This document shows, in pieces, positions 24,792-34,021 of a DNA stretch of 53,954 nucleotides. Location of the stretch: positions 1 to 53,954 of the forward strand of contig JAVBOL010000027.1 of the NCBI GenBank assembly GCA_031550615.1. The letters are read 5' to 3'. The notes beneath the pieces are model-generated. The model saw only the letters and a list, made by a program, of their open reading frames with translations. It searched no databases and had not been told where the DNA came from. The position numbers and the translations under genes were made by a program. Origin of the DNA: JAVBOW01 sp031550615 (GTDB lineage: Bacteria > Bacteroidota > Bacteroidia > Bacteroidales > Rikenellaceae). Numbering within the stretch: the stretch's first letter is position 1; each line of letters begins with the position of its first letter.

Positions 24792-26049
24792 ATTCCGCGA
24801 CGATGGCCTCCCACAGCCGTGTGCGCAGCGAGGAGGTTTGCAAGCCTGTGTTCGTGCGCGTGGGGTGCACGCGGTTGCTCAGAAAGACCATATAAAGCCC
24901 ACGCACGGGGTCGATCCATATCATAGTGCCGGTGTAGCCTGTATGGCCGTAGCCGCCTTCATAGGCCGGGCTCGACGTCAATGGGGCAAAACCCAGCAGT
25001 TTTTTCGAGGTGAACAGCTCTATTGTTGCTTCCGACACCACCCGCTGGCCGTCTATCTCGCCGCCGCAGAGGATCATACGGCAGAAAATCGCCATGTCGC
25101 CGACCGTGGAAAACAATCCCGCATTGCCGCCGACATTGCCGCACACGGCAGCCAGGTCATCATGGACGTAGCCGCACAACTGCCCGCGGACCATCAACAG
25201 ATCGTTTTCGGTGGGAATTATACTCTCTGGCGTCATCCAAGCAAGCGGACAAAATCCGGTCGAAGACATCCTCATCTGGCGATAGAGCGGCATGAGGAAT
25301 TGGTCGAGCCTTTGTCCGGCTACCTGCTCGACGACGAGCATCAGCAGATGGAAGTTGAGATCGGAATATATCCTGCCCCCGCGCATCGACGGCGTATACG
25401 AAGCGATTATCTTTTCGCGCAACAGAAGGTCGACCTGTGGATTGATGTAGCAACGCTTCCCGGCCCTGCGCCATCCCTCGCGCGGCGAAAAGCACACCAG
25501 CGCGGTGTCGGGGCGGTACGTGAGGCAACGGTACAATCCTTTATCCACCTCGAAAGGATATTGTTCGCTGCGTTGCGGGCTGACCATGCTACCGCCGTCG
25601 CCGTTTGAAAAAAGAAGGCTCCAGGACGAAAAATTACCGAGGCCCGAGGTGTGCGACAGCAGTTCGCGCAGGGTCAGATCGGAAAGCACGGTCTGGCGAT
25701 ACTCGGGCAGGATCGCCCCCAGGGTCATCTCGGGCGTAAGTTTACCCATATCGCAAAGCCGCATGACGGCCAGCGTCGTGGCGGCGACCTTTGTCACCGA
25801 AGCGAGGTCATACACGTCGTGCGGGGTGACCGGCAGACTATGCGAATAGTCGTGCCAGCCGTAACAGGCTTCATACAAAATCCCGTCACGGTCGCCTATC
25901 GCCACAGATGCACCGGGATAATAGCGCCCTTTAAGGCCGGCTTGCATTATAGAGTCGATACGGGCGGTTTGCGCCGTGGGCAAACCCGCGGCGGAAGATC
26001 CGTTACACGCCAATAAGGCGATAAAAGCTATGACGGCGCGCGGGATCAT
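24790..26049 (-). CDS. Beta-lactamase-fold serine hydrolase, probable lipoprotein
   Basis: A 419-residue class C beta-lactamase/penicillin-binding-protein-like hydrolase. The N-terminus has a hydrophobic stretch and 'ALLAC' with Cys 15, a good lipobox. The catalytic SxxK is 'SVTK' (S84, K87), the second motif is 'YSD' in 'IYSDLNFHLL' in place of YxN, and the third is 'GHTG' in the KTG position. It is more likely a peptidase or esterase acting on cell-wall fragments than an antibiotic-resistance enzyme. Last gene of the operon, joined to the GH20 gene by a four-base ATGA overlap. A comparable beta-lactamase-like protein sits in the muropeptide salvage cluster of Bacillus subtilis, which supports a wall-related job. 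Confidence 0.85.
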   Translation of the reverse strand: MIPRAVIAFIALLACNGSSAAGLPTAQTARIDSIMQAGLKGRYYPGASVAIGDRDGILYEACYGWHDYSHSLPVTPHDVYDLASVTKVAATTLAVMRLCDMGKLTPEMTLGAILPEYRQTVLSDLTLRELLSHTSGLGNFSSWSLLFSNGDGGSMVSPQRSEQYPFEVDKGLYRCLTYRPDTALVCFSPREGWRRAGKRCYINPQVDLLLREKIIASYTPSMRGGRIYSDLNFHLLMLVVEQVAGQRLDQFLMPLYRQMRMSSTGFCPLAWMTPESIIPTENDLLMVRGQLCGYVHDDLAAVCGNVGGNAGLFSTVGDMAIFCRMILCGGEIDGQRVVSEATIELFTSKKLLGFAPLTSSPAYEGGYGHTGYTGTMIWIDPVRGLYMVFLSNRVHPTRTNTGLQTSSLRTRLWEAIVAE

Positions 26050-28586
26050 TTATACTTCGGAATTATCTTGAGGTCCTGTATCGCCACGCTGTTTTCGGCG
26101 TTTCCGGTGACCGTGCAGACTATCCGCACGGCTTTGATCTTACCCTTGGGCGAGATCGTTGCGATCCCCGCACTCAGGTCGCCGGCGTGCGAGAAAGTTT
26201 CGCCGTCACGGCTTATCTCGACGCGCCCCTCGGGAATGTGGTAACGCGGCATGTAGAACAGCCCGGTGTGCAGCCTGATACTCTGGCATTCAAGCGTCTG
26301 CGAGAACGTAAAGGTAAAGTGGTCGCCTTTGCGGCACGTGGAGTTGGTGCGGGCGTAGCTCGTGAAATTGTAATCTGTGACGTTCGCGAAAGGGAACCGC
26401 CCATTCTGGCCCAGTGAGCAGGTGAATTTCACATCAGGCTCGATATAAGGCGAGTATTCGAGTTGAAAAGAGAGCGCCGCGGCGATCCGGCCGGTATTAC
26501 TGATATCGAGTTTCATGTACCCCCCGGCCTGTTGCGGGGTGACGTAAACGCGCAGCTGATGCATCTCGTTCACCCTTTGGCTGTTGCGGATTATAACGTC
26601 GGTCTTTGCAGCCGATTCTATCTTAAACGTATTGATAGTCAGTGTAGGTTCGGTGGTGCGTATGCGCAGGTACCACAGCCCTTCGCGCGGGGGCAGGGGG
26701 ATGCTGAAGGTCGCGCGGCTGCCGGCCTCTATGCGGTCTGCGTGGCGGATAATTACGGGCACGTCGGCGCTGCACGCATCGTTAAGGTAGCTGCGGAAAC
26801 GGAATCGCTCGATCTGGTAGCTGCGTATCGGGCAGCTGAAGTGTTCCGAGCCGCGGTCGGGTGTCGTACCGTCGTAGGTGAAGCGAACGCCGGTATGCCT
26901 GTGCGAATAAGTCACGTTGATATTGCCGCCGGCATAATAGACATCCGGGGGAGGCACGCGGAAATTGATATTCATCGCCGATAGCCTGTCCGCATGGCGG
27001 CCCCAAAGGCGGTAGTGGAAATCCGTCGCGTCGCGCAGCGCGGGTTGGGTCCACGCCACCTCGGCCAGGGCACAGATGCGCGGGTAGGTCTGGTATTCGA
27101 AATAGGGTTGGCCGCCGTTGGGCAGCATCAACTCGCCGAAGAACGCACCCTCCACGCCTTCTATGTATTCCATCTGTCCGGAAGTGAATCCTAAAGCGTC
27201 GAAATCAAGAGAATAGACGCGGTATGTATCCACCAGTCCCGCCCATGTCATGCCGGGCTCCCATGGCGACTGCTTCATATCGAAATAGAAGTAACTGCCG
27301 GGCATGAACACCGTGCGGTAACCGTTTTCGGTCGACTTGAGGCCGGCATCCACGCTCTGCCATGCATGCACCCTCGCCTCGCGGGTCAGGCGCCCCCCCG
27401 CAGCCGCCTCATCCCACACGGCGGGTTTCTTGCCGTGTGCGGCCAGTATTTCGGTCAGGCGCCCTGTGAAGTGGTCGAGGATCGGCTGCGTGTTTTTACC
27501 GTCGGCCATCGCCGAGCAGGTCGGGCAGCCGAGCCATTGCGCCGGTTCGACCTCGTCGCACCCTATATTCACATATTGCGACGGAAAGAGGGCGCACACC
27601 TCCGCGAGCACCTTGCCGAGTATCTTATAGTTGGCCTCACGCGTGGCGCACAGCACATTGCGACGGTCATAACCTGCCGTCGTCGTGTCGGGCAACCCTG
27701 GGCACAGTATCTCCGGATGCAGACGCGCGAAGGCGCGCGAGTGGCCCGGCAGGTCTATCTCGGGGATTATCTCGACGTTGCGCATGGCGGCGTAGGCCAC
27801 CACCTCGCGTATCTCATCCTGAGTGTAATATCCGCCGTAATTCTGTGTCCATGCGCCGTATATGGGCTGCACGGGGAGTTTGCGCCCACGGAAACCGCCC
27901 CTTTTCGCAAGCTCGGGGTAACTTTCGATCTCGATGCGCCACCCCTCGTCATCGGTCAGGTGCCAATGCAGACGGTTGAGCTTGTGCCGTGACATGCGGT
28001 CGATGAAAAGTTTGACGTTAGCGGTGGATATGAACGTGCGCGCGACGTCGAGCGACATGCCGCGATATGTGAAGCGCGGCCAGTCGGCGATCTCTATCGA
28101 ATTGATTATCAGTTTCGAATTATTCTTTTTGCATTTATAAACATCCGCGGGGAGCAATTGCAACAGCGTCTGTATGCCATAGAAAAGCCCGCCGCGGTCC
28201 ACGCCCTCAATCCTAACTCCACGCTCGTCCGCGCGCAGGATATAACCCTCGGCAGGGATATTATTGCGCGTGTCCAACGGATTGCGGATCGCGGGGTTGA
28301 TAACCAGCTCGATGTATTGGCCCGGCAGGTTGCCTGTGACGGGCAACGGTTTAACCTTCAGACGGCTGCCCAGCCAGGCTCCCAAATGGTCATTCAGGTA
28401 ATCAGCCAGGTCAGACCGGTCCCGGTCGCAATAGATCGCCGTGTTGCCCGTAACGGTAAATTCGCCCTGGCTGCGGATCACATGCACAGGCAGGGGGATC
28501 AGGTCTGTTTTTTCCTGCGCCGCGGCAGGGGCGAGGGAGAGGATAGCGGCTGCGAGAGCCAACGTATTGACAAAGAGTAGCTTCAT
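26046..28586 (-). CDS. GH20 beta-N-acetylhexosaminidase
   Basis: An exported 846-residue exo-hexosaminidase that releases terminal N-acetylglucosamine. It has a signal peptide (about 1-23), a GH20b domain at about 28-155, the catalytic barrel at about 165-500 with the Asp-Glu pair in 'NIGCDEVEPAQW' (substrate-assisted mechanism), and 'HWHLTDDEGWRIEIESYPEL'. The C-terminal 300 residues contain an FN3-like domain ('YTYSHRHTGVRFTYDGTTPDRGSEHF') and a discoidin-like sandwich. It overlaps namZ upstream and the beta-lactamase-fold gene downstream by four bases each. In this setting the substrate is probably GlcNAc-MurNAc from peptidoglycan rather than host glycans, but both are possible. Confidence 0.93.
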   Translation of the reverse strand: MKLLFVNTLALAAAILSLAPAAAQEKTDLIPLPVHVIRSQGEFTVTGNTAIYCDRDRSDLADYLNDHLGAWLGSRLKVKPLPVTGNLPGQYIELVINPAIRNPLDTRNNIPAEGYILRADERGVRIEGVDRGGLFYGIQTLLQLLPADVYKCKKNNSKLIINSIEIADWPRFTYRGMSLDVARTFISTANVKLFIDRMSRHKLNRLHWHLTDDEGWRIEIESYPELAKRGGFRGRKLPVQPIYGAWTQNYGGYYTQDEIREVVAYAAMRNVEIIPEIDLPGHSRAFARLHPEILCPGLPDTTTAGYDRRNVLCATREANYKILGKVLAEVCALFPSQYVNIGCDEVEPAQWLGCPTCSAMADGKNTQPILDHFTGRLTEILAAHGKKPAVWDEAAAGGRLTREARVHAWQSVDAGLKSTENGYRTVFMPGSYFYFDMKQSPWEPGMTWAGLVDTYRVYSLDFDALGFTSGQMEYIEGVEGAFFGELMLPNGGQPYFEYQTYPRICALAEVAWTQPALRDATDFHYRLWGRHADRLSAMNINFRVPPPDVYYAGGNINVTYSHRHTGVRFTYDGTTPDRGSEHFSCPIRSYQIERFRFRSYLNDACSADVPVIIRHADRIEAGSRATFSIPLPPREGLWYLRIRTTEPTLTINTFKIESAAKTDVIIRNSQRVNEMHQLRVYVTPQQAGGYMKLDISNTGRIAAALSFQLEYSPYIEPDVKFTCSLGQNGRFPFANVTDYNFTSYARTNSTCRKGDHFTFTFSQTLECQSIRLHTGLFYMPRYHIPEGRVEISRDGETFSHAGDLSAGIATISPKGKIKAVRIVCTVTGNAENSVAIQDLKIIPKYK

Positions 28587-29776
28587 TCGGTATAAAGGAG
28601 ATATTTTTTACGTAGGGTGCGGAATTGCGCCACATCGCCCTGCCAGCGCGCACTGATCTGTGCCGGGGAGGCGCCTTGTTCGATCATCATGCGGATATAT
28701 CCTGCGCCGAGCAGCTTTTCGAACATCTGGTTAAAGAAAGCTGTCTGGACGGTGTGCGTTTTGTAAAAGGTATTGTAGCAATCGATGACATAACCCAGGT
28801 CAATTCCCTTTGAGATAATAGTTTCGCTGTCCGGCAAAAGCGTCAGGTCAACGCCGTAGCACTCGATGTCTTTGAGCGGCGGGTTCTTTGCCCCGGCGGT
28901 GGATCGGGGGGTGAATTTAAATTTGTAAAATCCCTTGAATGCGGGGTGCCCGAATACTTCGAAAGGTGCGGCGGTGCCCCTGCCCACGCTCACTACGGTG
29001 CCTTCGAGGCAGCAAAGCGACGGGTAAAGGTATATCGAGCGCATGGTCGGCAGGTTGGGCGACGGTTTCACGGGCAGTTCATAGCGTGTCGCATGGGTGT
29101 AATTAAGGCACTTCACAACGCTTATATCACATATTTTACCTTCACCGAGCCACCCCTCCCCATTTATCATTCCGGCCAGTTCGCCAAGCGTCATGCCATG
29201 CACCACCGGGATAGGGTGCATACCCACGAAAGAGCGGTATTTCTCTTCGATAACGGGTCCGTCGACATACATCCCGTTGGGGTTGGGGCGGTCTAAGACT
29301 ATCATCTTCACGCCTGTCTCGGCACATGTTTCCATCACCAGGTGCATCGTCGACAGATAGGTGAAATAACGTAGTCCTACATCCTGTATATCAAACAGAA
29401 TGACATCGTGTCTGAGAATGTCGGCGGGTCGGGGTTTTTTACTCGATCCGTATAGCGAGATGACGTTTATGCCGGTTTTTTCGTCGATGTAGCTGCCGAC
29501 CTTCTCTCCGGCGTCGGCCTCTCCCCTGAATCCGTGCTCGGGAGCGAACACCGTGACCAAATCCACGCCACATGCAAGGAGTGTATCGACCAGATGCCTC
29601 TCTCCCACCCTGCCGCTATGGTTGGTCACCAGGCCGACGCGCTTGCCTTTAAGTGCCGGCAGGTAGACGTCCATGCGCTGGGCTCCGGTCACGACCTGCG
29701 CAGATGCAGTACCGCTTGAGATAACAAGTGTTAAAAAGATAATTATCAACCTATTCAACGGTAACGGATTTTGCAA
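28583..29776 (-). CDS. namZ: Exo-beta-N-acetylmuramidase NamZ (GH171, DUF1343)
   Basis: A 397-residue exported protein of the DUF1343 family, shown in Bacillus subtilis and Tannerella forsythia to remove MurNAc from the non-reducing end of peptidoglycan chains. Signal peptide 1-26 ends in ASA-Q. Family motifs are all present: 'GLVTNHSGR', 'FAPEHGFRGEADAGEKV', 'FDIQDVGLRYFTYLSTM', 'LDRPNPNG', 'PSPNLPTM', 'EGTVVSVGRGTAAPFE'. The start overlaps the last 26 bases of glmS, and the stop overlaps the GH20 gene by four bases, so the whole set is one message. The order NamZ then hexosaminidase fits alternating trimming of MurNAc and GlcNAc. Confidence 0.93.
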   Translation of the reverse strand: MQNPLPLNRLIIIFLTLVISSGTASAQVVTGAQRMDVYLPALKGKRVGLVTNHSGRVGERHLVDTLLACGVDLVTVFAPEHGFRGEADAGEKVGSYIDEKTGINVISLYGSSKKPRPADILRHDVILFDIQDVGLRYFTYLSTMHLVMETCAETGVKMIVLDRPNPNGMYVDGPVIEEKYRSFVGMHPIPVVHGMTLGELAGMINGEGWLGEGKICDISVVKCLNYTHATRYELPVKPSPNLPTMRSIYLYPSLCCLEGTVVSVGRGTAAPFEVFGHPAFKGFYKFKFTPRSTAGAKNPPLKDIECYGVDLTLLPDSETIISKGIDLGYVIDCYNTFYKTHTVQTAFFNQMFEKLLGAGYIRMMIEQGASPAQISARWQGDVAQFRTLRKKYLLYTE

Positions 29777-31595
29777 GGTTACGGGGCTGGTCCACGTCGC
29801 GCCCCTTATTCACGGCGATGTAATAAGCCAACAGTTGCAGGGGCACGGACGCGAGTACCGGCGAAAGGCACTCTGCCGTAGGCGGGATCTCGAGGGTATA
29901 GTCTACGACCCTGGACACCTGGTCGTCGCCGCGCGTAACGATTGCAATTATGCGTCCGCCGCGCGCCTTGATCTCCTGCACGTTGCTGACGGTCTTTTCG
30001 TAGACGCTGTCCGCCGTGGCGATCACTACGGTCGGCATCTCATTGTCGATCAACGCGATAGGCCCGTGCTTCATCTCGGCTGCCGGGTAGCCCTCGGCGT
30101 GTATATATGAGATCTCCTTGAGCTTCAACGCCCCTTCGAGCGCCGCCGGGTAGTTATAGCCGCGACCGAGGTATATGAAGTTGTGCGCGTAGGTGAAGAT
30201 CCGCGAGAGGCTTTCGATGCTTTCGCTCAGTGCGAGCACCTGCTCGATCTGCTGCGGCAACCGTTGCAGATCGTCCACCGTCTTGCGGAAATACTCCTCG
30301 GAGATCGTCCCCTTTTCGTGGGCGAGGGTCAGCGCCAGCATCGCCATCACGGTCACCTGCCCGGTAAACGCCTTGGTCGAAGCCACCCCGATCTCGGGCC
30401 CGACGTGTATGTACGCGCCCGAGTGCGTAGAGCGCGGGATCGACGAGCCCACCACGTTGCATATCCCGAAGATGAAAGCCCCTTTCGATTTGGCCAACTC
30501 GAGCGCGGCCAGCGTGTCGGCGGTTTCGCCCGACTGCGACATGGCGATCACCACGTCGTCGGGATAGATCACCGGGTTGCGGTAGCGGAATTCCGAGGCG
30601 TATTCGACTTCGACCGGTATGCGGCACATATCCTCGATCACATGTTCGCCGATCAGCGCGGCGTGCCACGAGGTGCCGCAAGCGACGATTATGATGCGCC
30701 GTGCGGACAGAAAGCGTTCTTTATTGTCTATGACCCCGGACAGGGACACGCTCGTGCCCTCGACGTTGATGCGCCCGCGCAGACAATCGGCCAGCGTGCG
30801 TGGCTGCTCATAAATCTCCTTGAGCATGAAATGGGGATAGCCACCTTTTTCCAACTGACTGATGCTCATCGCCAGGCGTTTGACCTCAGGCGTGCTCTCG
30901 ACGTTATCCAGGTCGACCACCCGCAGGGGTTTGTTGCGGTCGATCACCGCCACCTGGCCGTCCTCGATATAGACCACCCTGTCGGTGTATTCCACTATCG
31001 GCGTGGCGTCAGAGGCGAGGAAAAACTCCCCGTCGCCCAACCCGACCACCAGCGGCGAACTTTTGCGGGCTGCGATTATCACGTCGGGATTGCCGTGCTC
31101 GATCACCGCGAAGGCGTAGGCCCCGACCACTTCGCGCAACGCCAACTGCACGGCCTCAAGCAGCGTGCAGGAGTTGTTAGTCTTGATATATTCGATCAAC
31201 TGCACCAGCACTTCGGTGTCGGTGTTGCTGCGGAATGTGTAGCCACAATCGACGAGCGCGGCCTTGAGCACGTCGTAATTCTCTATGATGCCGTTGTGGA
31301 TCAGCGCCAGCTGTTCGGTCTGCGAGTAGTGCGGGTGGGCGTTGGCGTTGTTCGGTTCGCCGTGCGTCGCCCAGCGTGTGTGGGCAATGCCTATCGTCCC
31401 GCCGATCTGTTTGCTCTGCGCAAACTCCTCAAGGGCAGCGACCTTGCCCTTGCATTTATATATATTCAGCCCTCCTTCGGGGTCGATCAGCGCGACGCCC
31501 GAGCTGTCGTAGCCCCGGTATTCGAGCCTGTGTAAACCTTTGATCAGTATGGGGTATGCATCGCGGCAACCCACGTATCCGACTATTCCACACAT
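29751..31595 (-). CDS. glmS: Glutamine--fructose-6-phosphate aminotransferase
   Basis: Makes glucosamine-6-phosphate, first committed step to UDP-GlcNAc for peptidoglycan and lipopolysaccharide. The 614-residue chain begins MCGIVGYVG; Cys 2 is the amidotransferase nucleophile after removal of Met, which fixes the start at 31595 although an upstream in-frame TTG exists inside the promoter box. Two SIS domains carry 'AMSQSGETADTLAALELAK', and the C-terminus is 'LAKSVTVE', the universal GlmS tail. No glmS ribozyme is visible and the 5' leader is only about 15 bases. It heads a four-gene minus-strand operon with namZ, GH20 and a beta-lactamase-fold gene. Confidence 0.97.
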   Translation of the reverse strand: MCGIVGYVGCRDAYPILIKGLHRLEYRGYDSSGVALIDPEGGLNIYKCKGKVAALEEFAQSKQIGGTIGIAHTRWATHGEPNNANAHPHYSQTEQLALIHNGIIENYDVLKAALVDCGYTFRSNTDTEVLVQLIEYIKTNNSCTLLEAVQLALREVVGAYAFAVIEHGNPDVIIAARKSSPLVVGLGDGEFFLASDATPIVEYTDRVVYIEDGQVAVIDRNKPLRVVDLDNVESTPEVKRLAMSISQLEKGGYPHFMLKEIYEQPRTLADCLRGRINVEGTSVSLSGVIDNKERFLSARRIIIVACGTSWHAALIGEHVIEDMCRIPVEVEYASEFRYRNPVIYPDDVVIAMSQSGETADTLAALELAKSKGAFIFGICNVVGSSIPRSTHSGAYIHVGPEIGVASTKAFTGQVTVMAMLALTLAHEKGTISEEYFRKTVDDLQRLPQQIEQVLALSESIESLSRIFTYAHNFIYLGRGYNYPAALEGALKLKEISYIHAEGYPAAEMKHGPIALIDNEMPTVVIATADSVYEKTVSNVQEIKARGGRIIAIVTRGDDQVSRVVDYTLEIPPTAECLSPVLASVPLQLLAYYIAVNKGRDVDQPRNLAKSVTVE

Positions 31596-31610
31596 AGTTT
31601 TGGATTTTTG

Positions 31611-31618
31611 CAAATTTA
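31611..31618 (-). promoter_or_regulatory. -7 element for glmS operon
   Basis: TAAATTTG on the minus strand, 15 bases upstream of the glmS ATG. It would drive the entire glmS-namZ-GH20-hydrolase set. No clear -33 box. Confidence 0.6.
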
Positions 31619-31652
31619 CGTTTTTTTCGCCGATTTAGAAACAGTTTCTTAT

Positions 31653-31660
31653 TACCTTTG
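31653..31660 (+). promoter_or_regulatory. -7 element for mazG operon
   Basis: TACCTTTG ends eight bases before the mazG ATG, so the mRNA leader would be a few bases or none. It is back to back with the glmS promoter. Confidence 0.6.
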
Positions 31661-31668
31661 CTCTGGAT

Positions 31669-32448
31669 ATGGAGAAAGAAAAGGCACAGCAGGCCTTTAC
31701 GCGTCTGCTTGAAATTATGGACCGCCTGAGGACGGACTGCCCCTGGGACCGCAAGCAGACCTTCGAGTCGCTGCGCAACAACACGATAGAGGAAACCTAC
31801 GAGCTGGTCGATGCGATCACCTCGGGCGACATGGGCCAGATACGCGGCGAATTGGGCGACCTGTTGCTGCATGTGGTCTTTTACTCGAAGATGGGCGACG
31901 AGCGGGGCGCATTCGACATAACGGACGTCTGCGAGGCCATCAGCGACAAGCTGGTCTACCGCCATCCGCACGTGTTTGCCGAAGTCGAGGCCGACACCGC
32001 CGAAAAGGTCAAGCAGAATTGGGAAGACCTCAAGCAGACCGAGAACGGGGCGCGCAAAAGCGTGCTGGACGGAGTGCCCAAGTCCCTGCCGGCGATGGTA
32101 AAGGCCTACCGCGTAGGGGAAAAGGCAGCCTCGGCGGGCTTCGACTGGAAGCAACCCGCCGACGTGTGGGAAAAAGTGCGCGAAGAGCTTGCCGAGGTTG
32201 AGCAGGAGTTCAAAGGCGAAAACAAAGAGCGCCTCGAAGAGGAAATGGGCGATCTGCTCTTCTCGCTGGTCAACGCCTCGCGCCTCTACGGCATCGACCC
32301 CGAGCTGGCGCTGGAACGCTGCAACAAAAAATTCATCAGCCGCTTCACCTACCTAGAACAGGCGGTAAAAAAAGAGGGCAAGACCCTGCGGGACAAGACT
32401 CCCGAGCAAATGGAAGATATCTGGCAACAGGCTAAAACCTTAGAATAA
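31669..32448 (+). CDS. mazG: Nucleoside triphosphate pyrophosphohydrolase
   Basis: Hydrolyses NTPs and dNTPs to monophosphate and pyrophosphate; a housecleaning enzyme that also lowers (p)ppGpp effects in E. coli. The 259-residue chain has two MazG domains: the first with 'LRTDCPWDRKQTFESLRNNTIEETYELVDAI', the second with 'EEMGDLLFSLVNASRLYGIDPELAL'; the repeated EExxE/ExxD Mg sites are intact. Its TAA overlaps the ATG of the next gene by one base, and the three genes after it are also overlapping, so it leads a four-gene operon. Confidence 0.96.
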   Translation: MEKEKAQQAFTRLLEIMDRLRTDCPWDRKQTFESLRNNTIEETYELVDAITSGDMGQIRGELGDLLLHVVFYSKMGDERGAFDITDVCEAISDKLVYRHPHVFAEVEADTAEKVKQNWEDLKQTENGARKSVLDGVPKSLPAMVKAYRVGEKAASAGFDWKQPADVWEKVREELAEVEQEFKGENKERLEEEMGDLLFSLVNASRLYGIDPELALERCNKKFISRFTYLEQAVKKEGKTLRDKTPEQMEDIWQQAKTLE

Positions 32449-32969
32449 TGGCAATAATACGCGAAGTTAACGGACACATGCCCTGCTGGGGCGAAGGCAG
32501 CTTTTTGGCCGAAACGGCTGTGCTGATAGGCGACGTGACGATGGGCAGGGATTGCAGCATATGGTACGGCGCCGTGCTGCGCGGCGACGTGAACACGATA
32601 ACCCTGGGCGATCGGGTCAACGTCCAGGACGGCGCGGTGATCCACACCTTATATAAGCGTTCGCAGACCCACATCGGCAACGACGTGACCATAGGGCACA
32701 ACGCGGTGGTGCACGGCGCGCGCATCGAAGACCAGTGCCTTATCGGCATAGGCTCGACCATTCTGGACAATGCCGTGGTAGGCACGGGTTGCATCATCGC
32801 CGCAAACGCGCTGGTGCTCTCGAATGCCGTGCTGGAGCCCAACTCGGTCTACGCCGGCGTACCGGCCAAAAAAGTCAAGGATGTGACCCCCGAGCAGCGC
32901 ACCGAGATCATCGAGCGCATAGCCCGCGACTATATGATGTACGCTTCGTGGTATAAGGAAGACGAGTGA
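32448..32969 (+). CDS. Gamma-carbonic anhydrase family protein
   Basis: A 173-residue left-handed beta-helix hexapeptide-repeat protein. The metal-binding histidines of the gamma-carbonic anhydrase family are in place (H66, H84, H89, the H-x17-H-x4-H spacing), and 'RGDVNTITLGDRVNVQDGAVIH' is the family signature. Many such proteins (YrdA/PaaY type) have weak or no anhydrase activity, so the label is structural. Translationally coupled on both sides: a one-base overlap with mazG and a TGATG junction with the histidine kinase gene. Confidence 0.9.
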   Translation: MAIIREVNGHMPCWGEGSFLAETAVLIGDVTMGRDCSIWYGAVLRGDVNTITLGDRVNVQDGAVIHTLYKRSQTHIGNDVTIGHNAVVHGARIEDQCLIGIGSTILDNAVVGTGCIIAANALVLSNAVLEPNSVYAGVPAKKVKDVTPEQRTEIIERIARDYMMYASWYKEDE

Positions 32970-34021
32970 TGACCGCGCAACCCCGCCACCGCATAGTGCT
33001 GATAAACCTGCTGATCGCCATCGCCATAACGATGGTGCTCAACTTTTCGCACTTTATCTTCGCCCTGCAGGGCGTGCACATGGGGCGCGAGGGGCGCTTT
33101 TCCATCAACGACCCCAATCTTTTCACCTGGATGCAGGTGTTATACTGGTGCGTGACGGCGTTCATTATGCTCTCTATTACCACGCGCACGAGCGAGGGAG
33201 GCTCACCGCGCCATTACATGCGCGGCATCCTGTACTGCTTCATGGTGGGCGTGGTGGCGTATCTTTTCGCACCGGTCGGCAACCGCGAGGGTGAGATCAT
33301 CGTCATGGCCGCTGCGCACCGCATTTTCAACCCCATGGTGATCCTCAAGGCGTCTTTCACGCTGATCGTAACGGTGCTTTACGGCAAGATATTCGAGCTG
33401 ATAGGCCGCCAGCAGACCATGGCCGTGGAGAATGAGCAACTCAAGAATGAAAACCTGCTCACGCGCTACAATATGCTCGTTAGCCAGATCAACCCCCACT
33501 TCTTCTTCAACTCGCTCAACTCGCTCTCGATGCTGGTGCGCGAGGGGCACAACGAGAGGGCGCTCACCTACATCGACCGACTCTCCGACACCTTCCGCTA
33601 CATCATACAGAAGGGGCAGCACGATTTGACCACTCTCGATGGCGAGATGGAATTCCTGGCCGGATATAAGTACCTTAACGAGGTGCGCTACGCGGACAAG
33701 TTATTCATAGACATCGAGATAGAGGAGCGGTACCGCCGATGGTTGCTGCCCGCGCTTTCACTGCAACCCCTGATCGAAAATGCCGTCAAGCACAACAGCA
33801 TCACGCACAGTAAGCCTTTCCACATCACGATAGCCACCCGCGCGGGTGAATTGGTGGTATCCAACCCCCTGATCCCCAAGATAGCCCCCGAAAACGGCAC
33901 CGGCATAGGGCTTGGCAACCTTTCGAGCCGCTATAAACTGCTAACAGGGCGCGATATAATCATCGAGCGCAACGAGCGGACGTTCAGCGTGCGTCTGCCC
34001 CTGACACCGCCGCAGCAATGA
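32969..34021 (+). CDS. LytS-family sensor histidine kinase
   Basis: A 350-residue membrane kinase. Four hydrophobic segments lie at about 8-30, 48-68, 82-100 and 112-132, with no large periplasmic domain. The phospho-acceptor region is the LytS type, 'QINPHFFFNSLNSLSMLVREG' with H at the NPHF motif, and the ATP site has 'LQPLIENAVKHN' and 'GTGIGLGNLSSRYKLL'. ATG 32969 overlaps the upstream TGA; a GTG three bases earlier is the alternative. The ATGA overlap with the response regulator gene makes a bona fide two-component pair. The signal is unknown. Confidence 0.93.
   Translation: MTAQPRHRIVLINLLIAIAITMVLNFSHFIFALQGVHMGREGRFSINDPNLFTWMQVLYWCVTAFIMLSITTRTSEGGSPRHYMRGILYCFMVGVVAYLFAPVGNREGEIIVMAAAHRIFNPMVILKASFTLIVTVLYGKIFELIGRQQTMAVENEQLKNENLLTRYNMLVSQINPHFFFNSLNSLSMLVREGHNERALTYIDRLSDTFRYIIQKGQHDLTTLDGEMEFLAGYKYLNEVRYADKLFIDIEIEERYRRWLLPALSLQPLIENAVKHNSITHSKPFHITIATRAGELVVSNPLIPKIAPENGTGIGLGNLSSRYKLLTGRDIIIERNERTFSVRLPLTPPQQ

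Noticed and set aside
24790..26049. Antibiotic-resistance beta-lactamase
   Set aside because: It has a lipobox, a YSD second motif and a cell-wall operon context, which fit a wall-related hydrolase rather than a dedicated beta-lactamase.
31596..31668. glmS ribozyme or riboswitch
   Set aside because: The leader of glmS is about 15 bases and the gap to the divergent mazG gene is 73 bases, too short for the ribozyme.
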